Source: an uncultured Eubacteriales bacterium
Lineage (GTDB): Bacteria > Bacillota > Clostridia > Oscillospirales > Oscillospiraceae
Assembly: GCA_900555665.1 (NCBI GenBank)
Contig: USLX01000053.1
Coordinates: 1-13,040, forward strand
Direction of reading: 5' to 3'
Length of the DNA: 13,040 bases
Part shown: one piece after another, positions 6,672 through 13,040 of the stretch
Layout: every line of letters begins with the position of its first letter
Numbering within the stretch: the stretch's first letter is position 1
Position numbers and translations under genes: made by a program
The notes under the pieces: model-generated
The model's input: only the letters and a program-made list of their open reading frames with translations
Databases searched by the model: none
What the model was told of the DNA's origin: nothing

Positions 6672-7808
6672 ATGGACTATCTGGAACAAGCGCGCAGACA
6701 CGCGCCGGAATGGGAAATCCTCCGGGAGGCGATCCACCGCCAGCCGGAGCTCGGCAATCAGGAATATCATACGGCCGCGCTGGTCGAGCAGCGGCTGCAA
6801 TCTTGCGGCATCCGAACCGAGCGTTTACTGGACACCGCCGTTGTCGGCACGCTGGACGGCGCGCTGCCCGGTAAATGCGCGGCGCTGCGCGCCGACCTTG
6901 ATGCCCTGCCGCTGCAGGAAACCAGCGGCGCGGCCTTCGCCTCTGCCTGCCCCAATATCGCGCATGCCTGCGGGCACGATGTCCACACCGCCGCCGTCCT
7001 CGGTGCGGCGGAGCTGCTTGCAGCAAACCGCACGCAGCTTCATGGGCGCGTGAAATTCTTCTTCCAGCCGGATGAAGAGGGCAGCGGCGGCGCGCAGCGG
7101 ATGATCGCCGCAGGGTGCATGCAGGACGTGGACGCAGTTTTCGGCGCGCATGTCTGCCCCGATCTGCCTTTTGGAACCGTTGGCATCCGCTACGGAAAAT
7201 TTTATGCGGCCTCCGACACCTTTACCATCCGCATCACAGGCCGCAGCTGCCACGGCGCGCAGCCGGAGTGCGGGATCGACGCGCTGGCCTGTGCGGCCCG
7301 GCTCGTCTCGGCGCTGCATGCGCTTGGCAGCCCGGATCCGTTCGTGCTCTCCGTCGGGACGCTGCATGCGGGGACAGCCATCAACGTCATCGCCGGGCAG
7401 GCGGAGCTGACCGGCATTCTGCGCACGCTCGGCGCGGAAAACCGCGCCGCGATGAAGCAGGCAATCCGAAAAACGGCCGAGGCGGTGTGCGCGCAGTTTG
7501 GCGCAAGCGCCGAAGTCACGCTGCATGAGAGCTACATGGGCGTTGTCAACTCAGAGCGGGAGACCGCGCTGGTGGAGCGCAGCGCAACGGCGCTGCTGGG
7601 CGCGGAGCATGTCAAGCTTTTGAACGCGCCGACGATGACCACCGAGGATTTCGGCTATTTTATCGACGCGGCGGCTGGCTCATTCTACCATATCGGCGTC
7701 GGCGGCTCCTATCCGCTGCACCATCCATCCTTTCTGCCTCCGGCGGAGGCTGTCCCCCTGGCCGCGGCGCTCCACGCCGCCGTGGTGACCCGCTTCTTAC
7801 AGGACTGA
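6672..7808 (+). CDS. dapL: M20 family N-acetyldiaminopimelate deacetylase
   Basis: The 378-residue protein is an M20D-type amidohydrolase with a dinuclear metal site: Cys100 and His102 in HACGHDVHTA, the acidic pair Glu135-Glu136 in FQPDEEGSGGA, His160 in FGAHVCP, and His350/His351 in PLHHPSF. The lid/dimerisation domain lies at about residues 170-290. The family includes hippurate and N-acyl-amino-acid hydrolases, so sequence alone does not fix the substrate. Immediately after dapH and the aminotransferase in a lysine operon, it is best read as the deacetylase that releases LL-diaminopimelate and acetate. The symbol dapL follows Bacillus use and must not be confused with LL-DAP aminotransferase, also called DapL. 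AAGAGG (6661-6666) overlaps the preceding stop and lies 5 bases from the ATG. It is the last gene of the operon. Confidence 0.9.
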   Translation: MDYLEQARRHAPEWEILREAIHRQPELGNQEYHTAALVEQRLQSCGIRTERLLDTAVVGTLDGALPGKCAALRADLDALPLQETSGAAFASACPNIAHACGHDVHTAAVLGAAELLAANRTQLHGRVKFFFQPDEEGSGGAQRMIAAGCMQDVDAVFGAHVCPDLPFGTVGIRYGKFYAASDTFTIRITGRSCHGAQPECGIDALACAARLVSALHALGSPDPFVLSVGTLHAGTAINVIAGQAELTGILRTLGAENRAAMKQAIRKTAEAVCAQFGASAEVTLHESYMGVVNSERETALVERSATALLGAEHVKLLNAPTMTTEDFGYFIDAAAGSFYHIGVGGSYPLHHPSFLPPAEAVPLAAALHAAVVTRFLQD

Positions 7809-7841
7809 CCTCCTCCCCCCGCAGGCGGACTCCAAACCGAA

Positions 7842-7878
7842 AAACGCCCGCGTATCCGAATCGGATACGCGGGCGTTT
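7842..7878. terminator. Bidirectional terminator between the lysine operon and citrate synthase
   Basis: Seventeen bases (7842-7858) are perfectly complementary to 7862-7878, with a three-base AAT loop. Both converging genes end within 35 bp of it. The minus-strand transcript would leave the stem with TTTTT (7844-7840 read in reverse), the better tail, and the plus-strand transcript with TTTGGTTATTT. It should therefore end both the dap operon and the citrate synthase mRNA. Confidence 0.9.
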
Positions 7879-7888
7879 GGTTATTTGC

Positions 7889-9247
7889 TCAGCGCTCTTC
7901 CATTGGAACGTAGGCGCGGTGCTCCACGGCGGCGCGATAGGCCGGGCGCATGATGCGGTTGCCGGTGACAACCTCTTCCATCCGGTGTGCGCACCAGCCC
8001 GCAATGCGGGCCGTGGCAAACAGCGGTGTGTAGAGATCCTCCGGAAGATCGAGCATGTTATAGATCAGTCCGGAATAGAGATCGACATTCGCGCACATGG
8101 GCATCTTCTGGCGCTTCCTGGCCATGATTTTCTGGATGCCGAGCTCTTCCACACGCTCCATAAGCTCCAGATCCTCCAGTCTGCCCTTCTCTTTGGCCAG
8201 GGCAGTTGCGTACTTTTTGATGACAACCGCGCGCGGGTCGGACATGGTATAGACCGCATGGCCCAGGCCGTAGAGCTTGCCGGAACGGTCGCCCGCTTCG
8301 CCGTCGAGCAGGCGGTCAAGCATGGCGCCAAGCACTTCATCCGTCGGAGTGTTGCCCACCTCGTCGCGGATGGTGCGGAACATCTGGAGCACTTTTGCAT
8401 TCGCACCGCCGTGCAGCGGGCCCTTCAGCGAACCGACGGCGCCGGCGATGGCGCTGTAGGTATCCGTGCCGGAGGAAGAAATGGCACGGCAGACGAAGGT
8501 GGAGTTGTTGCTGGAGTGCTCGGCGTGGAGAATGAGCATGAGGTCGAGCAGATGCGCCTCCTGCGCGGTATAGCTCTTGTCCGCGCGCGTCATGCGCAGC
8601 AAGTTTTCCGCAACCGAAAGCTCCGGCAGCGGGTTGTGCAGATACAGCGACATGCACTCGAAATAATGCCGCTTGGCCATGAGCGCGTTCGCCGCAATCA
8701 GCGGGAAGCGGGCGATGAGCTCGATGGACTGTCTCAGGATATTCGCGGGCGAAGTGTCGTCCGCATTCTCATCAAAGGAATAGAGGGCCAGAACGCTCCG
8801 TGCGAGCTGGTTCATGATGTTGCGGCTGGGCGCCTTCAGGATCATGTCCTCGGTAAAGGCCGCAGGCATCTGGCGGGCATTGGCGAGAACCTGGTTGAAC
8901 TGCGACAGCTCTTCCGCCTTCGGAAGGCGGCCGAGGAGGAGCAGATAGGCCACCTCTTCAAAGCCGAACGTCCCGGACTTCTGGTGCGCATCCACAATGT
9001 CCTCCACGCTGATACCACGATAGTAGAGCTTGCCGGGCATGGGCTCCCGCTGGCCATCGACCATGTAATAGCCCTGCACGCTGCCGACCTTGCTGATGCC
9101 GACGAGCACGCCGGTGCCGTCGTTGTTGCGCAGGCCGCGCTTGATGTCCTGATTCTCATACAGCTCCGCCGGGATGGAATACTCCTGAACCAGATCACAG
9201 CTCATTTGCGCGATATACTCCTGAAAACGATCCACCTGCACCTGCAT
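7889..9247 (-). CDS. gltA: Citrate synthase (Si-type)
   Basis: Citrate synthase condenses oxaloacetate with acetyl-CoA to give citrate, the entry step of the TCA cycle. The 452-residue protein contains the family motifs HAEHSSNNSTF (241-251), GPLHGGANAKV with His279, GLGHAVYTMSDPRA with His330, and CANVDLYSG with Asp389; these correspond to the catalytic His/His/Asp set and neighbouring binding residues. It is somewhat longer than the common bacterial forms because of its N-terminal region. A 2-methylcitrate synthase is a possible alternative, but the divergent aconitase and isocitrate dehydrogenase favour citrate. I chose the ATG at 9247 because AGGAGG (9261-9256 on the minus strand) lies 8 bases upstream; a longer in-frame start would read through this site. 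The gene converges on the lysine operon and shares the 9248-9468 promoter region with the aconitase. Confidence 0.96.
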   Translation of the reverse strand: MQVQVDRFQEYIAQMSCDLVQEYSIPAELYENQDIKRGLRNNDGTGVLVGISKVGSVQGYYMVDGQREPMPGKLYYRGISVEDIVDAHQKSGTFGFEEVAYLLLLGRLPKAEELSQFNQVLANARQMPAAFTEDMILKAPSRNIMNQLARSVLALYSFDENADDTSPANILRQSIELIARFPLIAANALMAKRHYFECMSLYLHNPLPELSVAENLLRMTRADKSYTAQEAHLLDLMLILHAEHSSNNSTFVCRAISSSGTDTYSAIAGAVGSLKGPLHGGANAKVLQMFRTIRDEVGNTPTDEVLGAMLDRLLDGEAGDRSGKLYGLGHAVYTMSDPRAVVIKKYATALAKEKGRLEDLELMERVEELGIQKIMARKRQKMPMCANVDLYSGLIYNMLDLPEDLYTPLFATARIAGWCAHRMEEVVTGNRIMRPAYRAAVEHRAYVPMEER

Positions 9248-9278
9248 GACGATCCCCTCCTGTCTTGTCGTTGAACCC

Positions 9279-9307
9279 ATTTTAGCGGATGTCTTACAAA
9301 AATGCAA
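9279..9307 (-). promoter_or_regulatory. gltA: Putative citrate synthase promoter
   Basis: On the minus strand TTGCAT (9307-9302) and TAAAAT (9284-9279, five of six consensus bases) are separated by 17 bp. A strongly AT-rich tract (about 9311-9332) lies directly upstream of the -35 box and could act as an UP element. The -35 box is weak (three of six) and overlaps a TGCAAGTA motif that recurs at 9376, so a regulator may bind here. Confidence 0.5.
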
Positions 9308-9406
9308 GTACTTTTTTTAAAATTTCAAAAATCGGGGATGAGTTTTCCGTTTTCGTGCAACTCTAGCATCAATTTTGCAAGTAAGAAAAAAAATATTTCA
9401 TTTCGC

Positions 9407-9435
9407 TTGCGTATTGGCACAAAAACTGTTATACT
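9407..9435 (+). promoter_or_regulatory. Putative promoter of the aconitase-isocitrate dehydrogenase operon
   Basis: TATACT (9430-9435, five of six consensus bases) is preceded by TGT, an extended -10. A weak TTGCGT (9407-9412) stands 17 bp upstream, and an A-rich tract (9384-9397) in front of it could act as an UP element. Transcription would begin near 9442, leaving a leader of about 27 bases that includes the AAAGGG ribosome binding site before the ATG at 9469. Confidence 0.55.
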
Positions 9436-9468
9436 TTACACCAGAAAAAGAAACTGCAAAGGGCGGCG

Positions 9469-11709
9469 ATGAAATTGAAGCTTTCAAGCACCCCCGCGGT
9501 CTGGACCGCGGGACGGCCCGTAGCCGGAACCAGCGGCTGCCGGGAGAAAACCATGGCGTGGAAAATTCTCCATGCACACAGCAAAAGCGCAGATCCCGCG
9601 AAGCTGCGCATCACGTTTGACTCTCTCATTTCGCACGACATCACCTACGTCGGCATCATCCAGACGGCCAAGGCCAGCGGCCTGAAGACCTTCCCGGTGC
9701 CGTATGTGATGACAAACTGCCACAACAGTCTCTGCGCCGTGGGCGGAACGATCAACGAGGATGACCACATCTTCGGCCTGTCTGCCGCGAAGAAATACGG
9801 CGGCATCTATGTCCCGGCCAATCAGGCGGTCATCCACCAGTATGCGCGCGAAATGATGACCGGCTGCGGCCGGATGATCCTCGGCTCCGACAGCCACACG
9901 CGCTACGGCGCGCTCGGCACGATGGGCGTCGGCGAGGGCGGCCCGGAGATCGTCAAGCAGCTGCTCTCGAACACCTATGATGTCGCCATGCCGGACGTTG
10001 TCCTCGTCTACCTGACGGGCAAGCCTGCCCGCGGCGTCGGCCCGCAGGACGTGGCCATCGCGCTGTGCGGCGCAGTCTACGACTCCGGCTTTGTGAAAAA
10101 TAAGGTGCTGGAGTTCGCCGGCCCCGGCGTCGCCAGCCTCCCGATGGATTACCGCATCGGCATCGACGTCATGACCACCGAGACGGCCTGCCTCTCCTCC
10201 ATCTGGCAGACGGATGAGAAGGTCGAGGAATATCTCGCCGTCCATGGCCGCCCGGAGACCTATCAGAAGCTCGAGCCCGAAGAGGGCGCGCTCTATGACA
10301 GCGTCATCGAGATCGACCTCTCGAAGATTGAGCCGATGGTCGCCATGCCGTTCCATCCCTCCCGCGCGTTTACGGTGCGCGATGTGCAGGCGAACGGCGC
10401 GGACATTCTCCGCCAGACCGAGCTGCTCGCGCACGAACAATTCGGCGGCAAAGTCGAGCTGCATCTCACCGACAAACTGAAAAATGGAAAGCTCCTCGTC
10501 GATCAGGGTGTCATTGCAGGCTGCTCCGGCGGCATGTATGACAACATCGCCGAAGCCGCGGCCATCCTGGCCGGGCAGAGCGTCGGAGACGGCTATTTCT
10601 CCCTCTCGATCTATCCGCCCTCGATCCCCGTCAATCTGGAGCTGATGAAAAACGGCATCCAGCAAACGCTGCTCGAAGCGGGCGCACTCTTCAAGCCCTG
10701 CTTCTGCGGCCCGTGCTTCGGTGCGGGCGACGTGCCGGGCAACGACGCGCTCTCCATCCGGCATACGACGCGCAACTTCCCGAACCGCGAAGGTTCCAAG
10801 CCTGCGAACGGCCAGCTTGCCGGTGTTATGCTGATGGACGCACGCTCCATCGCGGCCACGGCACGCAATCACGGCGTCCTGACCGCGGCGACCGACATCG
10901 ACTATACCGTCCCCGCTCCGCACACTGAGGCCTTCGACGGCAGCGTCTATCAAAAGCGCTGCTACTTCGGCTTCGGCAAGGCCGACCCAAGCGCAGCGCT
11001 GCGCCTCGGCCCGAACATCACAGAGTGGCCCAAGATCCCGGCCCTGCCGGAAAACCTGCTCATGGAGCTGGCCTGCGTGATCCACGACCCTGTCACCACG
11101 ACGGACGAGCTCATTCCCTCCGGCGAAACCTCGTCCTACCGGTCAAACCCGCTCAAGCTCGCAACCTTCGCTCTCTCCCGGCGTGACCCGGCCTACGTCG
11201 GCCGCGCGAACGCCATTGCCGCACGCGACGCTGTGCGCAAAGACGGCATGCTGGACGCGGAGACGCTTGCCCAGATCGAGAGCTGTGGCGGCACGGTGGA
11301 GAACACCGGTATCGGCTCGGTCATTTTTGCGAACAAGCCCGGCGACGGCTCGGCGCGTGAACAGGCCGCCAGCTGCCAGAGAGTCCTCGGCGGGTGCGCA
11401 AACATCTGCTATGAATACGCTACCAAGCGCTACCGTTCCAACTGCATCAACTGGGGCATGCTGCCGTTCCACATTGGCGCCGATGTGCAGTTTGACTACG
11501 AGCCGGGCGACCGTATCTTTGTCCCGCAGGTTCGCGCCGCCGTTGAAGCGGACGCAAAGGACGTTCCGGCGACCGTGATCCGCAAAGATGGCACGAAACT
11601 GCCCCTTCTGCTCCACCTGCCGGAGCTGACCGCCGACGAGCGCCAGATTTTGCTCGACGGCTGCCTGATGAACTATTATGCCGCAAACCACGCAAGGGAG
11701 AACGCCTGA
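9469..11709 (+). CDS. Aconitase-family hydratase (citrate/isocitrate isomerase)
   Basis: The 746-residue protein has the modules of the aconitase superfamily: GSDSHTRYGALG (139-150), GVIAGCSGGMYDN with Cys352, CFCGPCFGAGD with Cys413 and Cys416, RNFPNREGS (435-443), and a C-terminal swivelling domain with GDGSAREQAASC. Cys352, Cys413 and Cys416 are spaced like the three ligands of the 4Fe-4S cluster in aconitase A. TNCHNSLCAVGGTINEDDH (82-100) marks the divergent clade annotated in Clostridia as hydratase, not AcnA or AcnB. Location next to citrate synthase and isocitrate dehydrogenase makes citrate-to-isocitrate conversion the likely reaction. The ATG at 9469 has AAAGGG five bases upstream and keeps an N-terminus resembling this clade; a second in-frame ATG at 9553 with GGGAG six bases upstream is an alternative. 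A GC-rich hairpin sits between the two starts. Confidence 0.9.
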   Translation: MKLKLSSTPAVWTAGRPVAGTSGCREKTMAWKILHAHSKSADPAKLRITFDSLISHDITYVGIIQTAKASGLKTFPVPYVMTNCHNSLCAVGGTINEDDHIFGLSAAKKYGGIYVPANQAVIHQYAREMMTGCGRMILGSDSHTRYGALGTMGVGEGGPEIVKQLLSNTYDVAMPDVVLVYLTGKPARGVGPQDVAIALCGAVYDSGFVKNKVLEFAGPGVASLPMDYRIGIDVMTTETACLSSIWQTDEKVEEYLAVHGRPETYQKLEPEEGALYDSVIEIDLSKIEPMVAMPFHPSRAFTVRDVQANGADILRQTELLAHEQFGGKVELHLTDKLKNGKLLVDQGVIAGCSGGMYDNIAEAAAILAGQSVGDGYFSLSIYPPSIPVNLELMKNGIQQTLLEAGALFKPCFCGPCFGAGDVPGNDALSIRHTTRNFPNREGSKPANGQLAGVMLMDARSIAATARNHGVLTAATDIDYTVPAPHTEAFDGSVYQKRCYFGFGKADPSAALRLGPNITEWPKIPALPENLLMELACVIHDPVTTTDELIPSGETSSYRSNPLKLATFALSRRDPAYVGRANAIAARDAVRKDGMLDAETLAQIESCGGTVENTGIGSVIFANKPGDGSAREQAASCQRVLGGCANICYEYATKRYRSNCINWGMLPFHIGADVQFDYEPGDRIFVPQVRAAVEADAKDVPATVIRKDGTKLPLLLHLPELTADERQILLDGCLMNYYAANHARENA
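9493..9512 (+). repeat. GC-rich hairpin just inside the aconitase reading frame
   Basis: CCCGCGGT (9493-9500) and ACCGCGGG (9505-9512) form a perfect 8-bp stem with the loop CTGG, 22 bases after the proposed start codon. It encodes part of the poorly conserved N-terminus. It could slow translation from the first ATG or, if the true start is 9553, be part of a leader. Confidence 0.6.
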
Positions 11710-12909
11710 ATGGAAAAGATCAAAATGACAAACCCCGTCGTCGAAATGGACGGCGACGAAATGACCCGCATTCTGTGGCAGCAGATCAAGGACGAGCTGC
11801 TGACGCCGTTTGTGGCGCTGAACACCGAATACTATGACCTCGGCCTCCCGAACCGGGACGCCACATGCGATCAGGTCACGGTTGACGCCGGCAACGCCAT
11901 CAAGCGTCACCACGTCGGCGTCAAATGCGCCACGATCACGCCGAACAAGCAGCGCGTGGAGGAATACAAGCTCCACGAGATGTGGAAGAGCCCGAACGGC
12001 ACCATCCGCGCAATCCTGGATGGCACGGTCTTCCGCGCGCCGATTCTGACCGGCATGATTCAGCCGTACGTCAGCAACTGGAAAAAGCCGATCACCATCG
12101 CACGTCACGCCTATGGCGACCTCTACAAGGGCACGGAGTACCGCGTCCCCGGCCCCGGCACGGCGACGCTCTCGTTCAAGGGGAACGACGGGACGGAGTT
12201 CTCGCAGACCGTCTACGACTTCGAGTGCCCCGGCGTGCTGCAGGGCATCTACAACAAGGATTCTTCCATTGAAGCGTTTGCACACTCCTGCTTCAACTAT
12301 GCCCTGGCGACGCAGCAGGATCTCTGGTTCTCCGCAAAGGATACGATCTCGAAGCAGTACGATCAGACGTTCAAGCTCATCTTCCAGCGCATCTATGATG
12401 AGGAATACAAGGACAAGTTTGAGGCCGCCGGGATCACCTATTTCTACACCCTCATTGACGACGCGGTCGCGCGCGTGATGCGCTCGGAGGGTGGCTTCAT
12501 CTGGGCCTGCAAGAATTATGACGGTGACGTCATGAGCGATATGGTCTCCGCCGCGTTCGGAAGTCTCGCCATGATGACGAGCGTGCTCGTCTCGCCGGAC
12601 GGCAACTTTGAATACGAGGCCGCACACGGCACCATCACGCGCCACTATTATCGCTACCTCAAGGGCGAGCAGACGTCCTCGAACCCCATTGCGACCATCT
12701 TCGCCTGGACAGGCGCGCTCGCCAAGCGCGGCGAGCTGGACGGCAACGCGGCGCTGACGGCGTTTGCAAAGAAGCTGGAAAATGCCTGCCTCGACACCGT
12801 CCGCGCGGGCACCATGACGGGCGACCTTGCCTCCCTCTGCGGCCGCACCGGCGTCACAAGTCTGGAATTCCTCAAGGCGGTCCGCGCCACCCTCGAAGCC
12901 AGCCTTTGA
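11710..12909 (+). CDS. icd: NADP-dependent isocitrate dehydrogenase (eukaryotic-like homodimeric type)
   Basis: The enzyme oxidatively decarboxylates isocitrate to 2-oxoglutarate, with NADPH as the expected product. The 399-residue protein resembles human IDH1 and yeast Idp2 rather than E. coli Icd. Substrate residues are at nearly the same positions as in human IDH1: Ser94 and Asn96 in KSPNGTIR, Arg100, Arg109, and Arg132 in ARHAYGDLY with Tyr139. Metal ligands lie in LIDDAVAR (250-251) and NYDGDVMSD (269-277). EAAHGTITRHYYRY carries the Arg311-His312 pair that, by analogy with IDH1 Arg314-His315, binds the 2'-phosphate of NADP. The ATG at 11710 follows the aconitase TGA with no gap, and AAGGGAG (11694-11700) stands 9 bases upstream, so the two are almost certainly co-transcribed and probably translationally coupled. 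Confidence 0.96.
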   Translation: MEKIKMTNPVVEMDGDEMTRILWQQIKDELLTPFVALNTEYYDLGLPNRDATCDQVTVDAGNAIKRHHVGVKCATITPNKQRVEEYKLHEMWKSPNGTIRAILDGTVFRAPILTGMIQPYVSNWKKPITIARHAYGDLYKGTEYRVPGPGTATLSFKGNDGTEFSQTVYDFECPGVLQGIYNKDSSIEAFAHSCFNYALATQQDLWFSAKDTISKQYDQTFKLIFQRIYDEEYKDKFEAAGITYFYTLIDDAVARVMRSEGGFIWACKNYDGDVMSDMVSAAFGSLAMMTSVLVSPDGNFEYEAAHGTITRHYYRYLKGEQTSSNPIATIFAWTGALAKRGELDGNAALTAFAKKLENACLDTVRAGTMTGDLASLCGRTGVTSLEFLKAVRATLEASL

Positions 12910-12931
12910 TGATTTCAAAAACAGCGGATCG

Positions 12932-12958
12932 GCTCCCCTTGATTGCAGCAAGGGGAGC
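12932..12958 (+). terminator. Hairpin downstream of isocitrate dehydrogenase (possible terminator, start of a palindromic element)
   Basis: GCTCCCCTTG (12932-12941) and CAAGGGGAGC (12949-12958) form a perfect 10-bp stem with a 7-base loop, 22 bp after the icd stop. There is no T-run behind it, so it is a poor intrinsic terminator on its own; it may mainly stabilise the 3' end of the mRNA or belong to the palindromic repeat listed next. Confidence 0.5.
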
Positions 12959-12985
12959 TGGCGCGGCTTGCCGCGACTGAGGGGA
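12932..12985. repeat. REP-like GC-rich palindromic element
   Basis: The 10-bp stem at 12932-12958 is followed by a second hairpin, CGCGG/CCGCG (12962-12966 with 12971-12975, loop CTTG), and then ACTGAGGGG (12976-12984). The arrangement of a CTCCCCTT arm, AAGGGGAGCTGG, a variable GC hairpin and GACTGAGGGG resembles an interspersed element I associate with Oscillospiraceae genomes between genes. Only one copy is in the window, so the repeat nature is recalled, not shown here. Confidence 0.5.
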
Positions 12986-12995
12986 TTAATACTAT

Positions 12996-13022
12996 TTTCT
13001 GATTAAATTCTTTCATCAGAAA
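12996..13022. repeat. 8-bp inverted repeat near the right edge
   Basis: TTTCTGAT (12996-13003) and ATCAGAAA (13015-13022) are perfect reverse complements with an 11-base AT-rich loop. No T-run follows on the plus strand. It might be the end of a terminator for a gene beyond the edge, or part of the intergenic repeat; the window stops too soon to tell. Confidence 0.4.
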
Positions 13023-13040
13023 GGTTCCGCCTTTGGCGTA

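Noticed and set aside
7877..9274. Plus-strand open frame (465 codons) opposite citrate synthase
   Set aside because: It starts inside the terminator palindrome and mirrors a well-supported minus-strand gene; His/Ala/Arg-rich product without motifs.
9414..9435. TTGGCA as the -35 box for the aconitase promoter
   Set aside because: It lies only 10 bp from the TATACT box, too close for a sigma-70-type promoter; TTGCGT at 17 bp plus the extended -10 was preferred.
9484..11085. Long minus-strand open frame (533 codons) opposite the aconitase
   Set aside because: Composition is that of a mirrored GC-rich gene, with no recognisable domain, while the plus strand carries a full aconitase.
11143..12951. 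Long minus-strand open frame (602 codons) opposite aconitase and isocitrate dehydrogenase
   Set aside because: It spans the ends of two real plus-strand genes and the downstream hairpin; no motif or credible start was seen.
1..13040. tRNA, rRNA, CRISPR array, insertion sequence or phage genes
   Set aside because: I looked for cloverleaf ends, regularly spaced repeats, transposase or integrase motifs and terminal inverted repeats and saw none that hold up.

Overview
The window looks like a chromosomal segment of a GC-rich (roughly 60% by eye) Gram-positive anaerobe of the class Clostridia, most likely the Oscillospiraceae/Oscillospirales. This rests on the lysine riboswitch with an intrinsic terminator, strong AGGAGG-type ribosome binding sites, the Firmicute-style acetylated lysine pathway, clostridial-type aconitase and citrate synthase, and a GC-rich palindromic repeat near the right end of a kind I associate with these genomes. 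No ribosomal or other species-level marker is present, so this placement is inference.

Layout. Positions 1-568 (minus) hold the N-terminal 189 residues of a DUF1538 membrane protein that runs off the left edge. A short divergent promoter region with three tandem copies of an 8-bp unit separates it from a HisJ-like PHP-family phosphatase (719-1519, plus). Positions 1520-1892 are a long leader: a promoter, a lysine riboswitch (L box) and a factor-independent terminator. Then follows a tight six-gene operon, dapA-dapB-dapH-lysA-patA-dapL (1893-7808), with gaps of at most 12 bp and one possible 4-base overlap. A long palindromic terminator at 7842-7878 separates it from a convergent citrate synthase gene (7889-9247, minus). 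An AT-rich divergent promoter region (9248-9468) separates citrate synthase from an aconitase-family hydratase (9469-11709) that directly abuts an NADP-type isocitrate dehydrogenase (11710-12909). The last 131 bases carry GC-rich palindromes but no gene.

How the genes work together. The riboswitch operon encodes the steps from aspartate semialdehyde plus pyruvate (DapA), through reduction (DapB), N-acetylation (DapH), transamination (PatA) and deacetylation (DapL) to LL-diaminopimelate, and also the final decarboxylation of meso-diaminopimelate to lysine (LysA). The epimerase DapF, aspartokinase and aspartate-semialdehyde dehydrogenase are not in the window. The citrate synthase, aconitase and isocitrate dehydrogenase genes form the oxidative arm of the TCA cycle up to 2-oxoglutarate, which feeds glutamate; glutamate is the expected amino donor for PatA.

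I see no mobile element, phage, defence system, tRNA, rRNA or CRISPR array. The content is ordinary core metabolism. The most distinctive signals are regulatory: a perfect 11-bp tandem duplication inside the conserved 3' part of the lysine riboswitch, the repeated TGCAAGTA motif in the divergent TCA promoter region, and the palindromic element at the right end.
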